From contig CP053173.1 of NCBI GenBank assembly GCA_014607495.2, positions 310,001 through 374,000 on the forward strand: a stretch of 64,000 nucleotides of DNA. The letters are read 5' to 3'. This DNA comes from Carposina sasakii. Its lineage: Eukaryota > Arthropoda > Insecta > Lepidoptera > Carposinidae. Of this stretch, positions 48,701 through 61,757 are shown piece after piece. Numbering within the stretch: position 1 is the first letter of the stretch; every line of letters begins with the position of its first letter. Below the pieces are notes generated by a model. The model was not told the DNA's origin. It did not search any database and saw only the letters and a list, made by a program, of their open reading frames with translations. The position numbers and the translations under genes were made by a program.

Positions 48701-51700
48701 GAAATAATATTGAAATAAAGCAAGACAAATTATGAAAGCGTCGACAGCGCTTTTGGTATCTGCCTTAGACGTTCCTGAAAATACCTTTCAAAGGTAAAAC
48801 CTAGGGTAAAAATAACTCTTTTAAAACTTCAACGACCAACCTAAATAGATATAGAATCAAAAGGCTCGATAAGTAATCATTTAATAATGATATCGATAAA
48901 ATAACTTTTGTGTGTAATTTGGTAGGTTTATCAGATAAAACTCTAACTAAGCTAGACATATTGTTCAAGTAAGGTAATAGATTATATTTAGGAATTATTG
49001 ATTGAATAATGGATAAGGGAAATATAAAGCCACATAACGATTTGGACAATAAACTTATTAATTTATCATAATGCAACTAAAATGTATTAAAAATACAACA
49101 ATGATTTACGTAATGAGGTTTTTCCTGTAACTTTTGAACAAGAGCCGATGGTATCTAATCTATCAATCTTAACTAATCTTTAATGACATCAATGAAATAC
49201 CAAACTCGAACCCAAAAATCATAACTTACCTTTGCCGACAAACGTATACAAACCCTTTCAAGGCTCGTGAAAACAATAACCTATCCTTATACCTCCACGT
49301 AATATAACATACCTTTGAATAAGGGAATCTGTAGCAAATCGCCTAAAAGGGTCTGCGAGGCACAATGGCCATGAAAAACGATAGCGATGTGTTTTCAGCG
49401 AAATTGAGTAATGATTACTTTTAGACGACTAAAAACTCGATTGGGGAAAAATACCCTGAAACACATTGCATGATCTAGTACCACATTACTTATTCGAAAG
49501 AGCAAGCGCGTCTAACGACTTTAAAGCGTTTTGCCGAAGATATAAACAAACGATATGTGGAGAATAATTTGAGGATATATTTAGTTTTATATTTGTAGGT
49601 TCCCTTATGTTTTTCAGGTTAAATCGTTGATAACATTACAAAGAAAGAGATAAAATACAATACAAAAAAACAACAAACGTAAAACGATAAGTTAATTAGG
49701 AGACTTCTGAACATTCTCGCTTTCAAATTTAATTTGAGACGGACATAATGAACTACAGCGAATATAATGATGTTACTTTTTAACAATAACCAAACACTTC
49801 ATACTGTTTAGGTTAGTTTAAGCAATTGTAACAACACGTAAACTCCGGTTCCAGATACACTTTTCTCAACATTAAGTCGTGTGAATCCTTATATCTGAGT
49901 CATACGACGCAAAATGGTATCTCAAGTGTGGGTATATTTACTGAACTGGTCCGAAAATTCTCGGAGCTTTGAATAAAAATCATATATCCATTTATATTCA
50001 CGGTTTATCGAAGTGGTGCGAGGGGGATTACTGGCAGGCGTCGGCAACCTTTTGCCGGCCTTTGTTCTCAGCATTTGATAGGATTCCGACTTTATACAAT
50101 ATCTGGAGCCGAAACGAATGTGATTTTACAATGTAGTATTCCATTTATATTGAAAACTCTGTCAGAAGAAAGGATCACACCAAGTTAAGCTTTAGTGTTT
50201 ACTCATACTCATGCAGTTTTTATTATAAAAACTGTCTAACTAGTTAGCTATTCAGTGTTCACTTATCACACCTTATCTTTATCTAAAGTAAAACTTTAAT
50301 ATGTGTAATAGTACCAAAAATGATTTGTGTTGTTGAATTCCATTCAAAAACACATCAAAGCAAATATTCCAAGTAGTTTCTTATATTTTGACAGAACTAA
50401 AAGCTCCAAGAATACTTCCACTATGCGTGTAATTTTACACCAACAAACATACATATCTAAATTTATTCAGAGACATACCTCTAATTCTTGTACAGCCAAA
50501 TAGGTATTATATTTAGATGCAGGTTAAGCTTCCGCAGTCCTTTAATAGATTTTACAAAATGAACTTTACGTTGGAGAGGCAGAGGGATCTATTTTGGTCG
50601 ACGGATCTGTTCTAGACAGTGCAGCGGAGATTATATTGGGATTTCGGTGAATGTGCAGTAACATGCACTGAAATAAATGCAGCCAGCAGCGGTTTGATTG
50701 ACAACGCACGATTAACACATGTACTGGTAAGCAATAGTAGGGAAATGCGAGGGTGGATAGATATAAATGAAGTACCTGAATATTCCACAAATATGACAAC
50801 GACTAATGAATATGACGAATGGATAAAACAAAAGATTCGAAGGAGTATAGTATAACCACAGTCGTGTAATTTTGATATTTCATACAAAATTGTAAATCTA
50901 ATAAAGCATTAAAAGGAGTGGTATCTACTACATAATAAACGTGGTGGTAATATAAAGCCTGTTAGTAGATTTTATCAAATGAAAATAGAGAATTGGCGGC
51001 TAGGGGATTGGAATATTATAGCAGTTTTAGCCCAAAATAGGAATACGTTCACTTAAATATACATAGAAAGAGGAGAAAATAATAATTGAATAGAAAAGTT
51101 AGATAACGTATTGAGTACAACAGCAAATGTGAAGCATAAGTTAACCATAGCGTTAACTGTATATCAACTGACAAAAAATATATAGGTTGTTTCAAAACAA
51201 CAAAAGGCTAGAGGAACCGCGACAATACCCAATTCTATAGGTATTTGCCTAAACAAACTTGCTTTAACCAAAAAGTTATAGACCGTAATTAGACCGGTAG
51301 ATATGTAAAATTATTCGTGGAGCGGTTGGTCTATGGACGCACACTGCCAAAACTCGGATAATCTATGTAAGCCGGACACAAACCGCAGGTTAAGTTCCGA
51401 CTTGCCCCCGTTCAGATAAGCAAAACGGATTAACATCCCAACTTGATTACATTTCTCGATCCTTCAGATGACTTGCACATTGTAGGAATTGGCCATTTAT
51501 GAAATTAACTATCAAGTTACGCATTCACAATCACCGAATACGTATTTGCGTCTTCTTGGGATGTTGTCGGCATGCTTAGAAGAGCAGCTTGCAGCGATGG
51601 TGTTAATATGGTCGGTCGATGAATGGGAGAAAAGTACATCGCCGACCACAAGTAAATAGAATCGGAGTAAGGAGAAAAAGGATATGGTCAGTGAATTTGG

Positions 51701-52937
51701 TTATTTTATAGTAAATATCTACTAAAATTAAGCCGCGTAATCAATCAAAACCTAGGGACGATCGTAGCATCTTAATGGAATCTCCTGATGCTACTTAGTA
51801 AAGAACCTTGACACAGTTATACAATGTTCATGTTTTTAAGACACATAAAAAGGCATTGTGAGAAAATAGCGCACTTTGCTCGCGAGGTTGAATATCTACA
51901 TATTTTTTTATTATCTCAGCATAATATCTTGATTCATAATCTTATGTCGGTTTTTCTTCGTGTACAAGCTGAGAACTTCCGTTTATAACCACTATGTCAG
52001 ACGTAATTACCACAAGCAATACATATAAACACTACAATAGTCCATACACTACATAGGTACTACATCTCATTCGTAAATCTATCTATCTATACATATAGAT
52101 TTTAAGAAGACACCCTTTTAAGGATTAGTCTCGAATCATCCGTCAGCAAATCAAAGAGAACAACAGACTTTGTATCCAAATATTTCAATCCAGAAAAGAC
52201 ATACAATATACCACACCTGCACCCTAACAATACCGGTTAGATCAACCCTAGACATGCGTTATTGGTTCAGACCGTTAATGGATAAGCATCGACGTTTATT
52301 AAAGCGGAAGAATAGAAGTACGTTGCTGCGAACACCCTACAACATACTTGTTTCATATAACAGAGCTACCGGTTTTGACTAGAATAGTGTATATCACTAT
52401 GGTTGATGGTATACGCGATCACGTAAAGGGTTGCCTTCTGAACTACATTGTTTCTAATACTACATGTGTATTTTAAGGTACAACCGGTTATTATTGTTTT
52501 CGATATGAAATCTAATTCAAAGATAAGGGAATGCACGACGAACAATGATGATATGCAACAATATTAATATATAATCACAAATATCATTTACATAACTGAA
52601 CTGTAAAGTTAAACTGAGTATAGAAACATGATAAAATATTTTGGTTGTCACTTATGTACACAAGAACACAGGTTCTCAAAATGGGACAGCCAGAAGGCTG
52701 CTGGCCTTTTGGGAAAGTCTGGTTTGTTTGGAGTAGACAGGTAAGGTAAAATACGTACAATGTCATCAATTCTCAAGGTTAAAAACTAACTAACGTTCAT
52801 GCACATTATTGCACATCATATCCAAAAATATATTTATCAATCCAGTTATAACTAGCTTTTCTGAAATGGACACTGCGGCGTTTTGGCCTTATTTTAGAAA
52901 ATAAAATAAGTACAATTTCCTGAGCGCCTCGCATTTA
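42720..52937. other. AT-rich noncoding stretch (probable first intron or 5' region)
   Basis: No exon of the missing PMCA N-terminus and no other gene was recognised. Short open frames exist at 43500-43850, 45774-46025 and 50566-50887 on both strands, but they lack recognisable domains. I see no clear transposon ends here, which contrasts with the busy introns on either side. Confidence 0.5.
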
Positions 52938-53799
52938 CAGTCAAACCTGGATAAGCGAGAGTTCAAGGGAGCACAATCTCATTCTCGCTTATAGAGGTTT
53001 CTCACTAACCCGAGTTTCTCGCTAATGCAGGTACATGGGTAGCGTTTCTCTCTTATAGAGGTACGCAGCAATAACAAGTTACAGTAAGTACGATTGTAGT
53101 AAATATGTAATATGATAAAATTATGTGCATAATATGCACAACATATATTATGTACGTGTATACATATATATTTTTAATAATATGTACATATATGTTATGT
53201 ACATTAGATTTCGACATCAAAGTACTTTATAAGGGTAGGTATCAAGATGCTTACGAAAACAAAACAAAAATTCATGCACTAATGTAAATTTATTTTATTT
53301 AGAACTTATATTTTTATTTCTTTCTGATATTTCATCATAATGTCTGTAACGAATTAGCACTACTTCATGTAATAAATTTCCAAAAAAAAGCAATCAAATT
53401 CTTTTCTTTGTTCGCCTAATATTGAACAGGTACAATATTGACGAGAAAACAATAAAAAAACAATGGTAGAAAGTTCCACGAAAGTTAAGAATGAGTCATA
53501 AAATAGCAGATGTTAAATTTGTAATTTGTTTTGTCATTTGTTATTGTATGAACCTATGTATTTTTTGTAGCAATAGTTCCTCCTAAATAATAAATAAAGC
53601 TCATCTCTCGCTTATAGAGGTATAGATAAGTAGCAGTCTCACTTACGGAGGTCCATGAGGGAAAAACGACTCTCTCTTACAGAGGTTTCTGTTTCTCGCT
53701 AATAGAGGTTTTGGGAGCTTAAAATGACGGGTCCTGGCTATTACTCTCACTTATGGAGTTTTCTCACTTATCCAGTTCTCACTTACCCAGGTTTGACTG
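52938..53799. mobile_element. pogo/Tigger-like MITE, 862 bp
   Basis: Ends cagtcaaacctggataagcg and, inverted, tacccaggtttgactg, with TA on both sides: the ends and target site of the pogo branch of Tc1/mariner. Near both ends are many copies of a short word, ctcgcttatagaggt and variants. No transposase coding sequence remains. Confidence 0.85.
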
Positions 53800-54914
53800 T
53801 ATTTCTATTGGTCGGGATTTGATTTTAGCCGCAATGCGACAGGTAAGTATCTTACAATTTGCAGCCTGATCCAATATGATTCAATGACTAAAGAATATAA
53901 ACGTTCAAAACATAAAGCTTTAAAAAATTTTCTGACAGAATTAAAGAAATCACTGATAATATATACGAAGCAATCTATAACTATGTTCAGCAACGCGGGT
54001 GGGTAGATTTCTTATGGCCAAAATTATGAAGATCTCCATCGATACTAGTAAGCTTAAAGAGTTTGCTAGGTTTATAAAGTTAAGGTTGATTTTATAGGAC
54101 CATAAAGAATTATCAAAATTTATCTTATAATTTTTCAATATATTGATTTCGACATTTTTAAAAACTTTTACTAAATTAGGTAAATCAAGAGATACAATAG
54201 AACCAATAGTAACATAACGGAAACTTGTATTAGTAGAGGAAATGTAGGCAACGATAAAATTGGTGCCAAATCATCCGACATAAGAACAAACGCAGCGTCA
54301 TGGACCAAGGTCATCAGATGAAAATCACGTCAATGATCAGACACTACGGGGATTACGTAACCATCTAAATGGGCAAACGTCCAATATCCAGGCATATGAT
54401 CTAAAATCTTGGTACTTTTATCAGTTACATGATGAATTTTAGAATACACTGATTTAGTTATTGTTGTGTGTATTTTAAGCACCAGCTCAAGCTATATAAA
54501 GTTAATAGTTGGTAATGGTAACAGGACGAATTGTTACCATTACTATTCTACTGCAGTGAACCTACATTACATTACCTACCTACATTAAATTAACACTGAC
54601 GTCAAATCATCGATCAACTCATTAGCAAAAATAGTTAATTGGCAAACTGGACAATATCACGATGATTCTACTAAAATTGTAAAACCACTGGATATTGTGA
54701 AATAGCTGACGGCATATCCTCATGTTATTTCTTGGCAGACGCGAAACGGCCGGCATTTTAATGGTGATTCTTGAACGCACGTTAGCCGATGCGTCTGGAA
54801 GGTTTCAGACGTCATCGTCACGTTGACGTGAAACGCCGGAACCGCGGAACGTCACCGTCCAAGACGAGCTAGCACTTTTTTATACACTATCAAGCTTATA
54901 ATAACAATATTCAG

Positions 54915-54985
54915 ACCATTCACAAGACATTAACCTAGTCCCACGTCCCTAAGGTCTTGTGTCGTGGGTTCTAACAACGATATAT
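54915..54985 (-). repeat. Dispersed repeat family C, reverse
   Basis: aacctagtcccacgtcccta then aggtcttgtgtcgtgggt, the reverse of 22985-23060. Confidence 0.6.
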
Positions 54986-55587
54986 ATCTTCTTGAGGAAT
55001 GTATGGGACCCAGTGAGAAAGGGTTTTCCGAAAATCCTACGGAAATTCTAAAGTTTACACGAGAAAAATCATGAACGTCCTGCTAGTAGATTATCAGCCT
55101 GGATTGGTTACCTGGTTATTCCTTTACTCACGTCAATAATTTTAAGAGAATGTCTAAAATAGATCGAAACAAAATACTAACGTTAAGTTCAAGGACATCG
55201 TACCCTTTATTACCAACTCTCCAACGTCCTTGACAACATGTTAAAACAAACTCAAACAAAAATTATTAATAAACTGAAGAAGACTTTCAACTTGAGGGCC
55301 CCACCACTATTGCTTAAGGGGGAGGAGGATGCTTCTTTAATTACTTCCCTGTTTGTCCTCCCAAAGGTAAACCCACCTTTACGTGACTCTGTACGATTCC
55401 CCCGGGGCCCCTAATTAGCGCGGGGCCCTAATAATTGCCTTGTCATAGCGCAGACGCCGCGATAAATGACATCCGATATAACAAAATGTTCACAAATTGA
55501 ATGAGCGAATTTCAAGTGGAAATGCGACAGTGTCAATAATTCATTTTACGTAAAGTTTTCCTACGAAGTCTTTGCTTGTGTTCATCC

Positions 55588-55815
55588 GGGGCTTTGGTAG
55601 AATATATCAGCTGCAACTCCTTCTGTGCGTGTAGTAAGAGTCGATTAAGGAACTCAGGGGTATTCCCTCAGGTGATTAGCTAGCAACTTGTCACTGATCA
55701 TTAACATCTGACCACCGTTATACTAAACGTGGCAGTAGGACCTCATTCGTGATCCTGCAGCGGCTGCAGCTTTGGCTACCCCATTTAAGGAATCCAGCAG
55801 CTGTGTGAATATAGG
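55588..55815 (+). repeat. Dispersed repeat family R
   Basis: cggggctttggtagaatata, tcagctgcaactccttctgt, gagtcgattaaggaactcag, and the end ccagcagctgtgtgaata. Confidence 0.65.
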
Positions 55816-56923
55816 CATTATGTTTTATTTAAAACAAGGAAACCTTTGACGCTACTGCGGTAAACAGGTATATCGAAGAGGAAATTTTGGCGAACACCGA
55901 CCGGAATTTGACAGGACCCACTGCCGGTTAATTGAAGCAGCAACTGCTGAGGACTTGGCATGATGATGAAGGTGCGCAATTATTTACCAATACGCGGACA
56001 TGCACACTCGGCAACAGGAGTAACAGAACATTAATCGAGGCAGACGCGTGCCAACAATAGAGCGACCAGATTGCCAGAGCTTCCTCGGCTGGATCGGAGT
56101 ATGGGATCCTCGGAAGGCAATGAACTGACAGAGGTCTGATTGAACTGGTCGGTGTGGCAACGAGGCGCCTGCCAAAGGGCGGGCGAGGCTACCGATATGT
56201 ACTAGATCTAGCTAGCTTGAAAGAGCCGAAGTTTGGCAACGTAACGCTTTGGAAATATCAGCGATTTTAGAAAGAAATTTATAGAACGTCAATAAAAATG
56301 GTTGGCGGTTTTTTGAAGCTTTGAATCAAATGGTTGAGTAAAAATATAAGTCGCGTTTTATTGTTTAATAGCTAATTACAATACTGAGAATAAAAAAATG
56401 CATCTTGGATTTTTATATTGCAAATCTAAATTTTTGTATAAAGACAACAAAATTGATGATTAAATCTGAAATAGGTATATAAAAAATCTCTCGAAGTCGG
56501 TTATGCCTATCGACGCACGCTATAGTTTAGGGTGTGTATTTATAAAAAATCACAAAGTGTAACAAAATTAATGTCATTACTCTGTCATAAAGAAGACACG
56601 ATGTAGAAATACGAGCTTATAGGTATATCTAAGGATATCTATTAATTTTATTAAATATTATTATTAATATATTAACGGAGAAAGTACGAGTTAAAACAAG
56701 TTTTTAGCCTTTTACGAATAGTTCAAAAGGCGGGGGAAATCTTAAAAATCCACTTCGAATATCTTTAACTGCTCCATTTGTCTTGGGAATGAGTCCGAGA
56801 AAACCTAATTAAAGCGATGAGGATTCCGACCACACGAAAACGGCATCCATCTTAACTCTAACAGGAAAGACTCGAAATTTGCCGGAACTTTCAGTTTAGA
56901 GACGAGAACTAATATATATATAT

Positions 56924-57120
56924 ATTTCGGGAACACGGCTGTGTGTGTATATATATATATAGATATACACACAGCCGTGTTCCCGAAATGGGCTAGCCAC
57001 TGATATCTAGAATCATAAAGGAGATCCTCCAGTTTGGGATAAGCGGGGACATAATATGTAGAAGATCTCACTGATTAAAGTTGCTAGCTTATCGCCTGGG
57101 AGAAAGCCCGTGTTCTCATA
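56924..57120 (-). repeat. Dispersed repeat family R, reverse copy ending in a 66-bp palindrome
   Basis: 56924-56989 is a near-perfect palindrome with arms atttcgggaacacggctgtg and its complement around an AT run. The right arm continues into a reverse family R copy (gctagccactgatatctaga, aggagatcctcc). Confidence 0.65.
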
Positions 57121-57129
57121 TCTATATCC

Positions 57130-59180
57130 AAAACTATTTATGACGCGTGATTAAAATTTAAAATGCAAAAGTTATTGATTCTTTTGGTATAATGTCGTTC
57201 AGATAATATGAAATACGAGTATGGCTGTCTAAAATAACGCATGATTTTTTTTCAAGTTTTTTACATTTGTCATGCATGATTTAAATACGAACAGGGCCTA
57301 CTTAGCGGGCAATTCTTGAACAGTTTTCTTTTTTCCTATTCTATGAGATGTCAGAAAAAGTCCCAAGGTCCTAACTTCTCGGCGATATTGTAGGGGATTT
57401 AAGCAGAGCTTAATATGCTACGGCATGACGGCATACATATTAAACAAAACATAGGGAACAATAGCGTGATTGCTTTGTACCGTAACTACCTATATATAGT
57501 CCCAGCCAAGCAGGATACGTCATCATGTGAATTGTTATTATGTTGAATGGTGTCGTATTGTCACAATGAATTATTCTGCGGAAATAGACTATTCAATAAT
57601 TTTGTGATCAAAAATAAAAATGATGTTTTACTTTAGTCGTAAATGGCGCTTCTTAAACATGCTTGTCAAAATAAAAGGGTGTCATCTTAATTTGACATTC
57701 ATATTTCGGAAAATGTACATACATTTGGCTTGGAAGTGGCTAAGTCAAGAAATTTTTGATGATTCTGAAGTGGTTTTGTAGTCAGGTACCGATCCTAAAG
57801 AACACATCCTAAAGGATTTATCTTGTAGACAGAAGTGAGGCCCGTGTCACAATAGCCAATCCTTCGGCAGTGACCTCGCAACGGCTTTCGATAGCACCAA
57901 CCATGCATGAACGACTGTTTCAGACACGACCTATTTCAGTCGACCAACGATGCTGCGATCTCAAACAATGAACAGCACACGGGGGAAAGAGAACGAGGTA
58001 TCCCCAAGGTGACAGCCAGAGCGGGACCGACGCAGCGGCGTCACTCAGGGAACTCTAGGCTGCATGCTATTTCTGCGCGTCGCGCGAAACATGTCTCGGA
58101 ATTCGTTTTCCAAGTGTCTGGGAACATGGAGTCATGTGACTAATGATCTGGTGGAACAGTAAATATAACACAATCCACGCGCTGTGGGCGGTGTACTAAT
58201 TGCGTGTGCAATATTACTACAGTTACAGCTCAATTACAACAATTGCTGGATGCAGCCGGCATAATTATATGCGCGCTCTATGTAAGGGTTAAAGGAAATG
58301 TGTCTAAATTCTTGAAAGGCCGAACCTTATCCTTATTGTAATATTATATAGGATCACTCGTCTGACCGTGCGTCTATCACAGCTGATTTGCTACGAATCT
58401 ACTGGTCAAATCAGGAGAAATCAGAGATTACAGGAAAGCCTACAAGATTTTGTACGGAACCCTCTTTACGCGGCATCAACTCGTGACGTTAAGATTTTTA
58501 AATCTAGTTTGCTTCCAAATCATTAGGTTGATTAGTACCGAACATGAGCATAGATAACGTCCGGTACAAAGAACTGTTTCCATTTACCGTGACGTAAAAA
58601 AAAATGCAGCGAACAAACACGACGCCAGACACAATATTGTTGTGTAATATAAACAGGACGTAAATAATAATGGCTTTATGAATTTTAATTGGAAATATGC
58701 ATCGAAACTCCCGGCAACAAGGGGAACACATGTGCGCTGTATATCTGCCCGTACTGGCCGATAGCTACACATAAACCTGCTAAAAATAAACTCCCCAATT
58801 GTTAACCAGTTTGCCTTGCAGACTACATCAACCTGAGTCGGTAAATATACCTAAATAATATGATGTACTGCCTAAATAACCGTCTTGTGTAACGCAAAAG
58901 CATTTTGGTTATTTGTTTTAAGACGCGAGAATTGCGTCCGTCTTTCGTTAGACTACGGTTTATTTTGAACTTAGTATTAATATACGAAAATACCTGCGAG
59001 TGTTCAATCATAACGCGCGCTTGTACCTGGTTTGTTTCGGTTGCGCACGGCTTGAGAGCTTCTCTTTAGGCATACTGTTTACAGTTTTTGTTTCCGTTAG
59101 CTTCGGTCTTGCCTAATGAATGTGTACATTGTGCTCGAACGCAACTCGCCGGCATGCCGTAATTGTATTTGCCAAGTTTG
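57130..59180. other. Noncoding stretch, no gene recognised
   Basis: Mixed composition; somewhat GC-richer at 57840-58140 with a ccaat word (57857). Open frames of 60-80 codons on both strands show no known domain. Confidence 0.45.
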
Positions 59181-59185
59181 CAGAG

Positions 59186-59251
59186 ATGGCAGAAAGCGAA
59201 ATTGAATTTGAAAATATTAATTATGACCTCCTAGATAACGGCTGTTACTGA
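59186..59251 (+). CDS. Possible 21-codon small ORF
   Basis: ATG in good insect context (gcagagatgg), encoding an acidic peptide beginning MAESEIEFENINYDLL and ending in TGA. It lies about 130 bases from a GC-rich block with promoter-like words. Short and unrecognised; it could be chance, a leader ORF, or the start of an unrecognised plus-strand transcript. Confidence 0.15.
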   Translation: MAESEIEFENINYDLLDNGCY

Positions 59252-59379
59252 GTGCAATCTTTAAACCTCGAACGCGCACAAGGGATACAACGAGCCAATT
59301 TTCCGGGAAGATTGTCTCGTAAGAAGGCTCGTGTAAATTGTGAGCCGAAAGCGAAATAGAAAAACAGTACTATGGCGGG

Positions 59380-59560
59380 AACGGAAATAACTGTATTCTA
59401 GGAGAGTACGGTACGAGATGCGGGGGGTGCGGCGCGGCGGGGGAGGGCGGGATCGAGGGTAGGATGACGTCATCGTGGAAATTGATTCGAGGGCGAAAAA
59501 CGAGGCCGCAACATAGCCGGCGCCCCGTCCGCCGCCGTCGGCATAAATTACTGCAGTATT
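59380..59560. promoter_or_regulatory. GC-rich block with CRE palindrome, candidate promoter or enhancer
   Basis: A GC-rich island (gggggtgcggcgcggcgggg, gggagggcggg, cgccccgtccgccgccgtcg) in AT-rich DNA, with tgacgtca at 59465-59472 and a second at 59822-59829. Inference: a transcription start or enhancer, possibly serving PMCA on the minus strand. Confidence 0.35.
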
Positions 59561-60394
59561 TGCTAACTCGGATGGAAACATAGGAAAACGTCTTTTATTA
59601 TGCCTCTTAACAGCTCTTGACGTTTGTATGGCCGGCGAACGAAGGTCGATCTGATAAATGTTCCGATACACTTCGATCGGAAGCGTTGAATGAATATTTT
59701 AGCCGTGTGAATGGATCAGGCGAAATGTTAATTCACGACATTATCGTGTGACATTTAAGGAATTTGCTAAACAGTTTCGAAATTTACATTTTCGGTGGGC
59801 GTAATCGAAAAATCTGATTTATGACGTCATCGTGGGCTGGGCAAAGACCCTGATTTGAATTCGTGACGGTGACCTTGGCGTGTGGCGCCGAGATCTAACC
59901 AACTTTAAGCTTACTTTGGGCGTGTAGCAGTAACTATAATGTAGGTAATCTGTGGTGTAGCACCTTTAACATACATACTCGAAATAGCCAGTGCCAGAAC
60001 TGCAGGACCATACATGAAATCCCCGAGACACGTTTAGCATAACATAGGGCAGATCTTTAATATTTTCAAGCTTTTGGTTTACGGTCTTAAGGTCCTCGAT
60101 TTTAAATAGAATGTAAAGGTGAGTTTAATTTAAATATACGTGGGTATGGAGATTTCAACTAAGTACCTATTAAGTTTATCTACCGTATCCCATAATGTCA
60201 TGTGCGTGTTTTTTAGTCCTAAGCCGATTATACACATAATACACTCTACATACATACATTATGTCACTCGTCCTGATGTAACTATTACGAACACCAGTTC
60301 AATGCCCTTTACTTTTTTCCATTAGTACTTGTAAAAACTTCAGCAAAATTACAAAGTGAGAATATTTATGTCAAAACGGCTGAATGGATACCAA

Positions 60395-60560
60395 TGTGTA
60401 CATCAGCATCATCATCTTCCTGCCCTGTTCCCATTTATTCGGGGTCGGCGCAATATGTTCTTTTCTTCCATTCATTCCTATTATCCGTCATCTCATTGCT
60501 CACTACCAGTACACGCATATCCTCCCTCAAACAGTCCATCCAACACTTCTTTTTAGGGAT
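60395..60560 (+). repeat. Retroelement-type dispersed repeat
   Basis: catcatcatcttcctgccct then gttcccatttattcggggtc and ggcgcaatatgttcttttct: a phrase set common in lepidopteran interspersed repeats. Confidence 0.6.
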
Positions 60561-60599
60561 CTTTATCTCGGGAAAATTAACACTATACCATACCAGATA

Positions 60600-60860
60600 T
60601 ACACAGTATATCTGTGTAGGTTAGTATACCACGTGGTGTCGGCAGAGAAGAACAGCACCACACCGTATTTGCCCGTGGGTAAGAGGCGCTTAAGGGTGTT
60701 CGGGAGGTAGGTAGCAGCGCCTTCCGTATTGACAACATAATCCGAAAATCACACTGCGGGCCAATCCACCTGCCCAGCTTGGCGACTATGGGAAAACACC
60801 CCTATGGCAGTAGCATTGTGGCATGCCCTGGGGTAGGCCTATGTCCAGCCTATGGTCCCT
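60600..60860 (-). repeat. Dispersed repeat family L, reverse, long copy
   Basis: Begins with the tail (cacgtggtgtcggcagagaa, tttgcccgtgggtaagaggc) and runs through ccgaaaatcacactgcgggc to gccctggggtaggcctatgt. Confidence 0.65.
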
Positions 60861-61159
60861 GTGTAAATCTATTTAGGTTTCTTCTAGATAAAAGCATGTA
60901 GGTAATTAAAATATTACACATAGTTAATCATAAACAAATTTGTTTTACACTGACGTAACTGAATATAACAGTTCTTCGAATACTCTATGGCGACACTACC
61001 TACAATAACAACTTATGAATCATAGAGTATAGTCACATTATGTAAATTTTCTTAGATCTGTAATCTGATCTGTTACTAAGTGATGAACCATGAATTCTTA
61101 AAGCAGGATTATTTCCATAGTGTAAGCGAGATGTCGCTCTACAGTGCTTATAGCGTCGT

Positions 61160-61597
61160 TAGGGTTGCCACCTTTTCTTTTTGCATTTAAAGTACATTAG
61201 CTGATATAGGTAAGAAAAAAAAGTACATAGCATCAAAATAAAGTACCTATAATTTACTTTTCTTTATTATTATATTTAGAAACATATTCGCTATACGAGC
61301 GTTTTTTTTATTTTTTACTATGAAATGGCGTTATTTATTGAAAAACATTCCATTCTATCAAGTTAATCAGATTTTCCCTGGCATAAAAATCCACGGACGC
61401 CCTCCAAACTAGGACTAATCCGGGGAAACCCGGGTGGATGGCAGCCCTACTTAAGACTAAACTTTTCAAAATCCCAAAGAAATCAAAACATACGAAATAA
61501 AGTATTTTCACGTACTTTTTTTTTCTCATAAAGTATAGAGTACAATTACCTGAAATAACGTACAATACTTTATTATAAAGTACGGGTGGCAACCCTA
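61160..61597. mobile_element. hAT-like MITE, 438 bp, with perfect 8-bp target duplication
   Basis: Flanked by AGCGTCGT at 61152-61159 and 61598-61605. Ends tagggttgccacc and ggtggcaaccta-type complement. Contains another repeat fragment in the middle (gggtggatggcagccctac) but no transposase. Confidence 0.85.
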
Positions 61598-61757
61598 AGC
61601 GTCGTCTCGCTTTTACAATGGACACTCGATTTATAGAGCTAAGACTTACCTAAAGTCTAGTTTAAAAATAGGTTTCACGCTTGGTATATTATTAGTGCAA
61701 TACAGTTAAGTTTTATATTTAATTGTATCAGGCGTCACTATTCGGAAGTTCAAATTT

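Noticed and set aside
49200..49260. Minus-strand GLYTFVGK followed by a gtaagt donor, resembling the KLYTSP-type end of the missing PMCA N-terminal exon
   Set aside because: An in-frame TGA lies just upstream, no acceptor is nearby, and the resemblance is only a few residues.
50566..50887. Overlapping 77-91 codon open frames on both strands
   Set aside because: No motif of a known transposase or gene, and no splice or promoter context seen.
55980..56215. GC-richer block with a good minus-strand donor (gtaaataa) as a PMCA 5' exon
   Set aside because: The phase-1 reading does not match any PMCA N-terminus, and it could equally be part of an old repeat. No support beyond composition.
59261..59671. 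136-codon minus-strand open frame
   Set aside because: Low-complexity (proline/arginine/serine) translation of a GC-rich block with no recognisable domain; more likely regulatory sequence.
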